A stretch of 64,000 nt of DNA, from assembly GCA_963754285.1 (NCBI GenBank), contig CAVWFN010000007.1:806001-870000 (forward strand), in the 5' to 3' direction. The notes beneath the pieces were generated by a model. It ran no database searches, was not told the DNA's origin, and saw only the letters and a program-made list of their open reading frames with translations. This document shows positions 17,016 through 25,540 of this stretch, piece by piece (the stretch's first letter is position 1; each line of letters begins with the position of its first letter). The stretch is from RYN-133 sp963754285 (lineage in GTDB: Bacteria; Actinomycetota; Actinomycetes; Mycobacteriales; Jatrophihabitantaceae). The position numbers and the translations under genes are program-made.

Positions 17016-17830
17016 GCGGCCGCACTTGCATCGTCGTCCCGGCGGCGACCGACCAAGTGGAAGACGCGGCTCAGCTGCCGGTACGGGTCGCGTCGGGCTG
17101 CCTCGAGCTCGACGGCGGCCTGCGCCTCCAGCTGTGCCGGGTCATCGACATCCTGTGGCGCGCCGGCGAACTCCAGCCAATCCGCGAACAGCCAGACGCC
17201 GTACCAGTGCAGCGGCTCGACTCCACCGGCGCGGAGCAGCTCGCCGAGCTCGTCGACGGTGTCCGCGCGGCCTTGCACTCCGAGCACACCCACCCCGGTG
17301 CGCGTATCGAATGACGCGAGTGCATCGGCCCAGCGCCCCTCCATCGCCGGCCGCACCGCCGTCGTCCTCGCGTTGGCGGTCATGATCGACACGATGCCGC
17401 CGCCGACGACGCACCGGCACAGCTGATCGACCATGGGTCCGGGCTGGTCGAGATAGCCGAGCACGCCGTGGCACAGCACCGCGTCGAACCGGCGCTCGCC
17501 CACCGCGACTGCTGCTTCGAGGCCGTCCGCCAGCACGAGACTCACCCGCTGCCGGGCGTCGTCGGGCAGCAGCGTAAGCCGTTCCCGCGCCTTGTCGAGC
17601 ATCGCCGGCGACGAGTCCAGCAGCGTCACGTCATAGCCCGCTCGGGCCAGCGGGAACGACTGGTGGCCCGCACCGCCGCCGACGTCGAGTACGGCGGCCG
17701 GAGGCGCCGGAAGATGGTCGAGCAGCTGGTGATGCATCACGTAGGTGCGCACGTATCCCTTGACGGTGGCGTACGCCTCGTCGACGAACAGGTCGGCCAG
17801 CGTCGAACTCGTCCACGCCTGATCGCTCAC
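16985..17830 (-). CDS. Class I SAM-dependent methyltransferase
   Basis: The 281-residue protein has the class I methyltransferase motif I VLDVGGGAGHQSF (about residues 47-59), an acidic motif II end (VTLLDSSP) and a post-motif region LCHGVLGYLDQPG. Relatives are SmtA/CmoM-like small-molecule or tRNA methyltransferases; the substrate is unknown. The GTG start lies 21 bp from the stop of the upstream HelD-like gene on the same strand, so it may be co-transcribed with it. Its 3' end overlaps dnaB tail to tail. Confidence 0.82.
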   Translation of the reverse strand: MSDQAWTSSTLADLFVDEAYATVKGYVRTYVMHHQLLDHLPAPPAAVLDVGGGAGHQSFPLARAGYDVTLLDSSPAMLDKARERLTLLPDDARQRVSLVLADGLEAAVAVGERRFDAVLCHGVLGYLDQPGPMVDQLCRCVVGGGIVSIMTANARTTAVRPAMEGRWADALASFDTRTGVGVLGVQGRADTVDELGELLRAGGVEPLHWYGVWLFADWLEFAGAPQDVDDPAQLEAQAAVELEAARRDPYRQLSRVFHLVGRRRDDDASAAAQLGMSTKRL

Positions 17831-17851
17831 CCGACCACGATAGGTCTCGAG

Positions 17852-19930
17852 CTAGCTGGTGAGGATGACCAATCTCTCCGTCGCCCGGGTCATCGCGACA
17901 TAGCGATCGACCGCACCTTCGATCCCGACCCCGAACGTCTGCGGATCGACCAGCACGACGAGGTCGAATTCAAGGCCCTTGGCCAGTTCTGCAGTCAGCG
18001 AACGCACGCGGGGTGTGGCGACGAACGTCGGGTCGCCGATGACGCAGGCGATCCCGTCGTCGTGGGTCGCGAGCCACGACTCGACGATCGCATCGCGATC
18101 GGCAACCGCCGCGTGCACGACAGCGGCACCGGTGCTGCGGATCGACGTCGGGACGTTGGCGTCGGGGAGCACCGCGCGGATGACCGGCTCGGCTTCGGCC
18201 ATGACCTCGGCGGGCGTGCGGTAGTTGATCGTCAGGGACGCCAGCTCGACGCGGTCGAGGCCGACGCGTTCAAGGCGCTCCCGCCACGAGTCGACGAACC
18301 CGTGCCGCGCCTGGGCGCGGTCGCCGACGACGGTGAAGCTGCGCGACGGGCACCGCAGCAACAGCATCTGCCACTCGGCGTCGGTGAGCTCCTGCGCTTC
18401 GTCGACGATGACGTGCGCGAACGGGCCGGCCAGCACCTCGGGGTCGCGGCCGGTCAGCCCGGTCGCGTCGGCGAGGGCGTTGCGCAGATCGTCGCCGTGC
18501 AGCATCGACATCACCAGCAGCTCGGAGTCGTCGCCGGCGATCAGATCGTCGACCACGCTGGCCATCTGGTCCTGCTCGGCGGCAAGTGCCATGGCGTGCT
18601 CTCGCGCACGGCGCGCGGCGCCCGGGTCGCCGAGGCGCAGGCGAGCGGCGTCGAGCAGCGGGAGATCGGCGACCGTCCAGGCTGTTGCGTCGGCTCGTTG
18701 CAGCGCGCGCACCTCGTCGGGACGAAGCCACGGCGCGCACTTGCGCAGGTAGGCGGGCACCGACCAGAGGTCACCGACGAGATCGGCATGCGACAAGAGG
18801 GGCCAGGCGCGGTTGAACGTCATCCGAAGTTCGCGGTGGCTCGCCAGTGCACGGCGCAGCAGGTCGTCGGACGCCTCGTCCTTGCCGTACTTGTCGACGA
18901 GGATCGTGAGCAGCTCGTCCCACACGACTTCGCGAGCGTCGTTGTGTGGCGTGCCGGGTGGCGGCGCTTCGAATGCTTCGGCCCAGTCGGCAGTGCTGAT
19001 CTGGACCTCGGCATCGTGGACCTTCAGCGTCGTCGGCGAGTTCGGCGGCTCTTCGTAGAACCGCACCGCCGCCTCGATCGCGCCGACCAGCTCGGCCGAG
19101 GACTTGAGCCGTCCGACGGCGGGGTCTGTCTCTGCGCGTGCGGTCTTCCCCTCGGGCACGAGGTCACGCAGTGTGCAGGTCTGCACGCCCTCCTCTCCCA
19201 GGCTGGGCAACACGTCGGCGACGTAGGCGAGGTAGGGCTGGTGCGGTCCGATGAACAACACGCCACCGCGGCGATGGCCGAGGCGCGGATCGGAGTAGAG
19301 CAGGTAAGCGGCCCGGTGCAACGCGACGACGGTCTTGCCGGTGCCAGGACCGCCGTCGACGACGAGCGCCCCGCGCGATCGTGCACGGATGATGGCGTCC
19401 TGGTCGGACGCGATGGTGGCCAGGACGTCGCGCATCTGCGGTGACCGACTCGTGCCGAGGCTGGCGATGAAGGCCGACTGGTCGTCGAGCGCGGCACGGC
19501 CGTCGAGGTCGTCGGTGGCGAACACCTCGTCCCAGTAGTCGGTGACCCGACCCCCGGTCCAGCGGTACCGACGCCGGCTCGCCAACCCGAGCGGGTTGGC
19601 GTGCGTGGCCGCGAAGAACGGCTCGGCCGCCGGCGAGCGCCAGTCGATCAAGAGTCTGCGGCCGTCGCTGTCGCTGAGTCCGAGTCGGCCGACGTACACC
19701 GGATCGCCATCAGCCGGCACCATGTGGCCGAGGCACAGGTCGAGCCCGAACCGCCTCAGCGCACGCAGTCGACTGGTCAACCGGTGGATCTCCTGGTCAC
19801 GCTCGAGCGCGGCCTGTCCGCCTCGTCCGGGTGCACGACGCACGATGTCGAGCCGATCGGACAGCTCCGCGATCGTGTGCGCGAGAGCAGCGGAGATCGC
19901 CGCGAAGTGCCGCTCGTCGCCGGCGATCAA
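17852..19930 (-). CDS. helD: HelD/HelR-like RNA polymerase-associated UvrD-family ATPase
   Basis: A superfamily 1 helicase-like ATPase of 692 residues. A helical N-terminal arm with 'RLLIDWRSPAAEPFF' is typical of HelD proteins. Walker A DGGPGTGKT is near residue 195, the DE-box is VIVDEAQEL, and motif VI is VAMTRATERL. HelD proteins free stalled RNA polymerase from DNA; actinobacterial HelR members can also displace rifampicin. A TGA lies in frame upstream and TTG at 19930 is the first usable start, without a clear Shine-Dalgarno, so the true start is uncertain. Confidence 0.86.
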   Translation of the reverse strand: MIAGDERHFAAISAALAHTIAELSDRLDIVRRAPGRGGQAALERDQEIHRLTSRLRALRRFGLDLCLGHMVPADGDPVYVGRLGLSDSDGRRLLIDWRSPAAEPFFAATHANPLGLASRRRYRWTGGRVTDYWDEVFATDDLDGRAALDDQSAFIASLGTSRSPQMRDVLATIASDQDAIIRARSRGALVVDGGPGTGKTVVALHRAAYLLYSDPRLGHRRGGVLFIGPHQPYLAYVADVLPSLGEEGVQTCTLRDLVPEGKTARAETDPAVGRLKSSAELVGAIEAAVRFYEEPPNSPTTLKVHDAEVQISTADWAEAFEAPPPGTPHNDAREVVWDELLTILVDKYGKDEASDDLLRRALASHRELRMTFNRAWPLLSHADLVGDLWSVPAYLRKCAPWLRPDEVRALQRADATAWTVADLPLLDAARLRLGDPGAARRAREHAMALAAEQDQMASVVDDLIAGDDSELLVMSMLHGDDLRNALADATGLTGRDPEVLAGPFAHVIVDEAQELTDAEWQMLLLRCPSRSFTVVGDRAQARHGFVDSWRERLERVGLDRVELASLTINYRTPAEVMAEAEPVIRAVLPDANVPTSIRSTGAAVVHAAVADRDAIVESWLATHDDGIACVIGDPTFVATPRVRSLTAELAKGLEFDLVVLVDPQTFGVGIEGAVDRYVAMTRATERLVILTS

Positions 19931-20191
19931 CGCCGGGTCGGCTTTGGCGGCGAGACGGGCGGGCAGAGCGAAAGCACTGGCGCTGGTGGTCAGAGCGGGT
20001 CACCTCATCGTTCGGCGATCGAGGTCGTCACCCTAGGCCGAAATCGCGGGCCTCATGAGGTCGGCCGAAGTCTGCTAAAAATGAAAGTGGCGAGCAGCCC
20101 CCTGGTCGGCCCTGCGCCCGCGATTCGACGGGCGTGGAAGCGTCCCCGCGACACGATGGTCGCTCTGACCATCGCATTCACGGGAGCATTC

Positions 20192-20491
20192 GTGATCACC
20201 TGCTGCATCCAGTACACCCTCGACCCGCACCAGACCGAGGCGTTCGCCGACTACGCGCGGCGGTGGCCACCCGTGATCGAACGCTGTGGCGGCGACCTGA
20301 TCGGCTACTGGTTGCCGAAGGAGGGCGCGAACAACTTCGCCGTTGCGATGATCGAATTCGAATCGCTCGCAGCCTACGAGGTGTATCGAGGCAAGCTCGC
20401 CGCTGACAGCGAGGCGCAGCGCAATGTCGCGGACGTTCGGCAGGCGCGCGCGATCCTGGTCGAGAGCCGCTCGTTCCTGCAGCGCGTGTGA
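20192..20491 (+). CDS. NIPSNAP-family small protein
   Basis: A 99-residue protein with the alpha/beta-barrel pattern of NIPSNAP proteins (IQYTLDPHQTEAFADYARRW, FAVAMIEFESLAAYEVYRG). I chose the GTG at 20192 because the domain starts there and GGGAG lies just upstream; an ATG at 20156 would add 12 residues. The biochemical role of the bacterial family is not established. It ends 1 bp before the convergent GNAT gene. Confidence 0.75.
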   Translation: MITCCIQYTLDPHQTEAFADYARRWPPVIERCGGDLIGYWLPKEGANNFAVAMIEFESLAAYEVYRGKLAADSEAQRNVADVRQARAILVESRSFLQRV

Positions 20492-20492
20492 A

Positions 20493-20894
20493 TCAGACCC
20501 GCAGGAAGCCGACCAGGCCGAACTCTGCGAGCGGGACGAGGCCGGCCGCAGTGTAGAAGCCTCGCGGACCGTCGTCGTCGGTCATGAGGACGAGTTGTCG
20601 TACGTCGCGGTACTCGTGCAGGACGCGGTCGAGCAGCGCACGTCCGATTCCGGTGCGCTGATGGTCCGGATGCACCAACAGATCCTGCACGTAGCAGATC
20701 GTGACGCCGTCGGAGATCGTGCGCACGAGGCCGATCAGCGTCGCTTGGTCATCGCGTGCCGTGACGACCAGATGTGACCCGGCGATGGCGCGACACAGGG
20801 CGTCCGGTTCGCGGGTGTAGGCGGTCCAGCCGACCGCGTCGTAGAGCGACACCGCCTCGGCTCGTCCGACCTCGGTCGTGGTGTCAAGCTGCAC
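20493..20894 (-). CDS. GNAT-family N-acetyltransferase
   Basis: A 133-residue GNAT fold with the acetyl-CoA pyrophosphate-binding motif HQRTGIGRALL (motif A, R/Q-x-x-G-x-G/A) preceded by the beta-4 strand VQDLLVHPD. Such enzymes acetylate amines of small molecules or proteins; the acceptor is unknown. The GTG start is 3 nt after the stop of glpD, so it is probably the last gene of the TetR-glpD transcript. Confidence 0.85.
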   Translation of the reverse strand: MQLDTTTEVGRAEAVSLYDAVGWTAYTREPDALCRAIAGSHLVVTARDDQATLIGLVRTISDGVTICYVQDLLVHPDHQRTGIGRALLDRVLHEYRDVRQLVLMTDDDGPRGFYTAAGLVPLAEFGLVGFLRV

Positions 20895-20897
20895 GCG

Positions 20898-22421
20898 TCA
20901 ATGATGCAGTGCGGCCGTGGCTGCTGCGCGCGCTTGGTCGGCGGCGACCGGGTCGAGTGCCACGCGAGTGCGGCGGTCGAGCAGGTCGGACTCGTCGAGC
21001 GCGAGTTCGTGGGTGACCGCGAAGCGGAACTCGGCGGCCGTCGTGTCGACACCGTCGGCGACCGGTGCGAGCAGCGCAGGGTCGCCGCCGGCTGCGGCGA
21101 CGACATCGGGCGCCTCCGCGCCGTAGCGCCGGACGATGTGCGTCGGCAGCTTGTCCGGCGCGACATCGCCCGCACCGACGAGGGCGAGGTCGGCGGTCCT
21201 GCACGTGGCGGCCGTCATGCCACGTGCGGCGAGCGCGGCGTCCAGCGCGTCCTCGGCCATGCGGCGGTAGGTGGTCAGCTTGCCGCCGACGACGGTGACC
21301 AGCCCGTCCGCCGCGGTGAGCACCGCATGCTTGCGCGAGATGTCGGCGGTGCTCGAGCCGCCCGTGTCCAGGAGCGGCCGCAGGCCGGAGTAGGTGCCGA
21401 GCAGATCCGCGCGGGTCAGCGGCTCGCGGAGCGCGGTGTTGATCGTCTCGAGCAGGAAGTCGATCTCGGCATCGGTTGCAGTGGGGACGTCCGGGATCTC
21501 GCCGGGCGCGTCCTCATCCGTGAGCCCTACGTACACGCGGTGGTCGGGGGCGGGCAGGGCGAACACGAAGCGGTTGATCGTGCCCGCGACCGGCACAGTC
21601 AGCCCGGCCGCGAGGCCGCCGAAGTGTTCCTGGCTCACGATCAGATGGGTGCCTCGGCTCGGACGAAGGGTGATGCCCGGCGCGATCGTGCCGGCCCAGA
21701 CCCCGGTCGCGTTCACGACCATGCGCGCGTCGAGGTCGATCGTCGCGCCGGTCAGCGTGTCGCGCAGCACCGCGCCCGTGCCGGTAACCTGCTCGGCCGC
21801 GCAGCGGGTGAGTACACGGGCGCCGTGCATTGCGGCGGTCCGCGCGATCGCGACCACCAGCCTCGCATCGTCGGCCAGTTGCCCGTCGTAGGCGAGCAGA
21901 CCGCCACGCAAGCCGTCGGTGCGCACGGTGGGGGCGTGCTCGACGACGGTCGACGACCGGACCGAACGCGAGCGGGGCAGCACTGACGCCGGCGTGCGTG
22001 CGGCAACCCGCAACGCGTCGCCGGCCGCGAACCCGGCACGCACCAGCACTGCGTTCTTGTGCGAGAGCTCGGGCAGCAGCGGGACGAGCTGCGGCATCGC
22101 ACGCACCAGGTGCGGCGCGGTTCGGGTCATCAGGATGCCGCGTTCGACCGCGCTCTCGTGGGCGATGCCGACGGCACCGGACGCGAGGTAGCGCAGCCCG
22201 CCGTGAACGAGTTTCGAACTCCATCGGCTCGTGCCGAAGGCGAGGTCGTGCTTCTCGACGAGGACCACAGACAGTCCACGCGAGGCCGCATCGAGGGCGA
22301 CGCCTGCCCCGGTGACGCCGCCACCGATGACGAGCAGGTCGACCGGTGCATCCCGGCCCGCGAGCTCGGCGAGTTCGCGCTCGCGGCGGGCCGCGTTCAG
22401 CGCACTGTCTGCAGCGGTCAT
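20898..22421 (-). CDS. glpD: Glycerol-3-phosphate dehydrogenase, FAD-dependent
   Basis: The 507-residue flavoprotein carries the FAD-binding motif VIGGGVTGAGVALDAASRG (about residues 31-49) and the GlpD signature GTSRWSSKLVHGGLRYL, plus the C-terminal DAO_C region. It oxidises glycerol 3-phosphate to dihydroxyacetone phosphate and feeds electrons to menaquinone at the membrane. Its start overlaps the TetR stop (ATGA). The order glpD-TetR with divergent AGPS-like and lipid kinase genes parallels M. tuberculosis Rv2249c-Rv2252. Confidence 0.94.
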   Translation of the reverse strand: MTAADSALNAARRERELAELAGRDAPVDLLVIGGGVTGAGVALDAASRGLSVVLVEKHDLAFGTSRWSSKLVHGGLRYLASGAVGIAHESAVERGILMTRTAPHLVRAMPQLVPLLPELSHKNAVLVRAGFAAGDALRVAARTPASVLPRSRSVRSSTVVEHAPTVRTDGLRGGLLAYDGQLADDARLVVAIARTAAMHGARVLTRCAAEQVTGTGAVLRDTLTGATIDLDARMVVNATGVWAGTIAPGITLRPSRGTHLIVSQEHFGGLAAGLTVPVAGTINRFVFALPAPDHRVYVGLTDEDAPGEIPDVPTATDAEIDFLLETINTALREPLTRADLLGTYSGLRPLLDTGGSSTADISRKHAVLTAADGLVTVVGGKLTTYRRMAEDALDAALAARGMTAATCRTADLALVGAGDVAPDKLPTHIVRRYGAEAPDVVAAAGGDPALLAPVADGVDTTAAEFRFAVTHELALDESDLLDRRTRVALDPVAADQARAAATAALHH

Positions 22422-22996
22422 GGCGCCAGATACCGGTCGAGCATTGCGCGCAACTCACGATCGAGCGCGTCGAGGCCGACGCTCTCGTCGGCGAGCACGG
22501 GACCCGTGAGCGCGAACGACCAGGCGGCCAGCCACAGTGCCCGCGCCTGGGCGGTACGGTTCCCGCGCCGGATCGACCCGTCGTTGCCGCGCAGTGCGAC
22601 GGCGAGCAGTTCGAGCTGCGCGTCCGTGCTCCGTCCGCGGCGGTGCACCAGATAGGGCAGCAGAAATTCCGGATCGACGTCGAGGATCTTGCGGGTGAGC
22701 GGATGTGCGCGGACAGCGCGGACAGTCGCGACGATGCCGGCGACGACCGAGCTGCGGGCGTCCTTGCCGGGTCGGGCGAACGCGGCCTGGCTGATTGCTG
22801 CGAGCTCGCGGGTGGTGAGTGCCGCAACGACCGCGTCGACGTTCGGGAATCGCCGATAGAGCGTGGCGCGCGAGACGTCGGCTGCTCGGGCGAGCTCGGC
22901 CATGTTCACCCGGCGCATGCCGACGGCGAGCACGAGGTCGTAGGCGGCGTCGAGGATGCGCTCCTCCGGAATCGCCGTGTTGCGATACTGCGACAT
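22418..22996 (-). CDS. TetR-family transcriptional regulator
   Basis: The 192-residue regulator has an N-terminal helix-turn-helix (MAELARAADVSRATLYRRFPN, about residues 36-55) and a helical ligand-binding domain. It starts 19 bp from the divergent AGPS-like gene and overlaps glpD by 4 nt. TACACT (minus strand, 23012-23007) sits 7-10 bp before the start, which fits a leaderless transcript. It probably controls both directions. Confidence 0.88.
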   Translation of the reverse strand: MSQYRNTAIPEERILDAAYDLVLAVGMRRVNMAELARAADVSRATLYRRFPNVDAVVAALTTRELAAISQAAFARPGKDARSSVVAGIVATVRAVRAHPLTRKILDVDPEFLLPYLVHRRGRSTDAQLELLAVALRGNDGSIRRGNRTAQARALWLAAWSFALTGPVLADESVGLDALDRELRAMLDRYLAP

Positions 22997-23015
22997 CACG
23001 TGTCAAAGTGTATCA

Positions 23016-24608
23016 GTGACCGAGTCCGAACTTCCTGTTGTCGAGATGCGTCCCTATCGATGGGGCTCCGACGATGTCGAGCTGCCCGAGGCCGCCGGCT
23101 CCGCCCTCGCCGCACTGGGCGTCAAACCCGTGGCGCCGCCGGTCGATCCCGACGCCGCGACCCTGCCAGGCACTTCGCTACCCGCCGACGCGGCCGGAGC
23201 GCTCGCCGACACTGTCGGCGCCGAGCACGTCCGCACGGATGCCGAGACACGGGTTCTGCACACCCGCGGCTGGTCGACGCCGGACCTGCTCAAGCTGCGC
23301 AGCGGTGACGCCTCCGATGCGCCGGACGCCGTCGTCTTCCCCGGCACGCACGACGAGGTCGTCGCAGTGCTCGAGACCTGCGCGCGGGCTCGCATCGCCG
23401 TCGTCCCGTTCGCCGGTGGGACGTCGGTCGTCGGCGGGCTGACGCCTGCCCGCGAGGGTTTCGCGGGCGTCGTCGCCCTCGACGTGCGCCGCCTCGACGA
23501 GGTCAGCGAGCTCGACGAGATCTCGCGCACCGTCACCCTCGGCGCCGGCCTGCGCGGCACCCGCGCGGAGGCGCTGCTGAACGACTCGGGCTACACCCTC
23601 GGGCACTTTCCGCAGTCATACGAAGGCGCGAGCATCGGCGGCTACGCAGCAGCGCGCTCAGCCGGGCAGTCGTCGGCCGGCTTCGGTCGCTTCGACGAGA
23701 TGGTTGTCGGCCTGGTGCTCGCGACCCCGCGCGGCACCGTCCGTCTCGGCACCGCGCCGATGTCGGCGGCGGGCCCCGATCTACGCCAGCTGGTCCTCGG
23801 CTCGGAGGGCACCCTCGGCGTGATCACCTCCGTGACCGTGCGGATCCGCCCCCGCCCGAAGGTGCGCGAGTTCGAGGGCTGGCGCTTCGACGACTTCGCC
23901 GCCGGCGCGGCAGCGCTGCGCCGGCTGGTCCAGGACGGCCCGATGCCGACCGTCCTGCGCCTGTCCGACGAGGCCGAGACCGCCATCAACCTCGCCGACC
24001 CGAACGTGCTCGGCGGCGGCCCGGGCGGCTGCCTCGCCGTCACCGGCTTCGAAGGCACGGCCGACGACGTCGCCGCGCGGCGGGCAGCGTGCTTCGCGGT
24101 GCTGAGCGAGGCCGGCGGCGCACCGCTGGGCACCGAGCCCGGCGAGGCGTGGCGCACCGGTCGCTACCGCGCGCCGTACCTGCGTGATCCGCTGCTCGAC
24201 GCGGGCGCATTCGTCGAGACGCTCGAGACGGCGACCTTCTGGTCGCGCCTGGTCGACCTGCGCACCGCGGTCACTACGGCGATCACGGACGCGCTCACCG
24301 CGCAGGGCACACCGCCGGTCGTCTTGTGCCACATCTCGCATGTGTACGAGACGGGTGCCTCGCTCTACTTCACGGTCTTGTGCGCCCAGGCCGACGATCC
24401 GCTCGCCCAATGGCAGCAGGCGAAGGCTGCGGCGAACGCTGCGATCCGCGATGCGGGAGCGACGATCACGCATCACCACGGCATCGGGACGGATCATCGC
24501 GCGACCTACCAGGACGAGATCGGCCCGCTCGCGCTTGACATGCTGCGCGCGGCGAAGGCCTCGATCGATCCGGAGGGGATCATGAATCCCGGCGTGCTGG
24601 TCGGCTGA
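23016..24608 (+). CDS. FAD-binding oxidoreductase, alkyldihydroxyacetonephosphate synthase-like
   Basis: About 530 residues. The FAD_binding_4 domain contains PFAGGTSVVGGL and a long loop with GHFPQSYEGASIGGYAAARS, and the C-terminal FAD-oxidase domain ends with HHHGIGTDHR, the AGPS-type motif. Eukaryotic AGPS makes ether lipids from acyl-DHAP; in actinobacteria the substrate is unproven. I used GTG 23016; ATG 23046 (MRPYRWG) is an alternative. The next gene starts 1 nt after its stop. Neighbourhood with glpD and a lipid kinase points to glycerophospholipid metabolism. Confidence 0.88.
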   Translation: MTESELPVVEMRPYRWGSDDVELPEAAGSALAALGVKPVAPPVDPDAATLPGTSLPADAAGALADTVGAEHVRTDAETRVLHTRGWSTPDLLKLRSGDASDAPDAVVFPGTHDEVVAVLETCARARIAVVPFAGGTSVVGGLTPAREGFAGVVALDVRRLDEVSELDEISRTVTLGAGLRGTRAEALLNDSGYTLGHFPQSYEGASIGGYAAARSAGQSSAGFGRFDEMVVGLVLATPRGTVRLGTAPMSAAGPDLRQLVLGSEGTLGVITSVTVRIRPRPKVREFEGWRFDDFAAGAAALRRLVQDGPMPTVLRLSDEAETAINLADPNVLGGGPGGCLAVTGFEGTADDVAARRAACFAVLSEAGGAPLGTEPGEAWRTGRYRAPYLRDPLLDAGAFVETLETATFWSRLVDLRTAVTTAITDALTAQGTPPVVLCHISHVYETGASLYFTVLCAQADDPLAQWQQAKAAANAAIRDAGATITHHHGIGTDHRATYQDEIGPLALDMLRAAKASIDPEGIMNPGVLVG

Positions 24609-24609
24609 C

Positions 24610-25524
24610 GTGCGCAGCTTCACCGCGTTGGTGAACCCGATCTCCGGGGGCGGCCGAGCTGCCGAGAAGTGGTCGCCGCTCGCCGCTCGCATCAACAGCG
24701 CAGGCGCCGACGTCCGCGTCGAACTGACTCGTAGCCGTGCGCACGGCGTCGAGACCGCGCGCGCGGCTGCGTCCGAGGGACGCGTCGTGGTCGCGGTGGG
24801 CGGCGACGGGCTCGTCCGCGATGTCGCCGAGGGAGTGGCCGCCGCCAACGGGGTGAAGGGCAACGGTGTCATGGGCAACGGTGTCATGGGCAACGGTGTG
24901 ATGGGAATCGTGCCGGCCGGCCGCGGCAACGACCTGGCCCGCTCGCTCGGATTCCCGACCGACGTCGCGGGGCTCGCCGATCTCTTGCTTCACGGCAAGG
25001 ACGCGCCCTGTGACGTCATCACCCTCGGCGACACCGTGGTCATCGGCAACGTCTACTGCGGCATCGACTCTGTCTCGAACGCGATCATCAACAACAACCG
25101 CCGGTTGCCGGCGAAGCTCGTGTATCGACTCGCGCCCGTCCGCGCGATCCTCACGTGGCGCGCGCCGCGATTCACGCTGACCATCGACGGCGTGACGACC
25201 ACCGTCGATGCCCACATGGTGGTGATCGGCAACTCCGGCGCCTACGGACACGGTCTCAACATCGTCCCGTCCGCACGGGTCGACGACGGCCTGCTCGACG
25301 TGCTCGTCGTGCGCAACGGCCCCAAGCGTGCGATTGCGTCCTTCATGCGCGATGCGCAACGCGGCACGCACATCGATCGTGACGAGGTGTCGGTGCAGCA
25401 GGGCCGCGAGGTCACACTTGCGGCCGACCGACAGGTTCCGGTCTGCGGTGACGGCGAGGAACTCGCAGCGTTACCTGCTACTGCGCGCATCGCACCGTCG
25501 GCGTTGCGACTGATCCGCCCGTGA
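24610..25524 (+). CDS. Diacylglycerol/sphingosine kinase-like lipid kinase
   Basis: A 304-residue DAGK catalytic-domain protein (VNPISGGGR near the start). The usual GGDGT reads GGDGL (residues 64-68) and PAGTGND reads PAGRGND (near 102-108), so two Thr that normally line the nucleotide site are absent. A four-unit in-frame repeat of five residues (NGVMG type) separates the two motifs. Actinobacterial relatives such as Rv2252 phosphorylate diacylglycerol on the path to phosphatidylinositol mannosides. It starts 1 nt after the AGPS-like stop (TGACGTG), so it is coupled to that gene. Confidence 0.87.
   Translation: MRSFTALVNPISGGGRAAEKWSPLAARINSAGADVRVELTRSRAHGVETARAAASEGRVVVAVGGDGLVRDVAEGVAAANGVKGNGVMGNGVMGNGVMGIVPAGRGNDLARSLGFPTDVAGLADLLLHGKDAPCDVITLGDTVVIGNVYCGIDSVSNAIINNNRRLPAKLVYRLAPVRAILTWRAPRFTLTIDGVTTTVDAHMVVIGNSGAYGHGLNIVPSARVDDGLLDVLVVRNGPKRAIASFMRDAQRGTHIDRDEVSVQQGREVTLAADRQVPVCGDGEELAALPATARIAPSALRLIRP
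24847..24906 (+). repeat. Four-copy 15-nt in-frame tandem repeat
   Basis: Units at 24847, 24862, 24877 and 24892 are variants of AACGGTGTCATGGGC; the two middle copies are identical. Each encodes Asn-Gly-Val-(Met/Lys)-Gly, so gain or loss of a unit keeps the frame. Confidence 0.93.
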
Positions 25525-25540
25525 TCGCTACGGTGAACTG

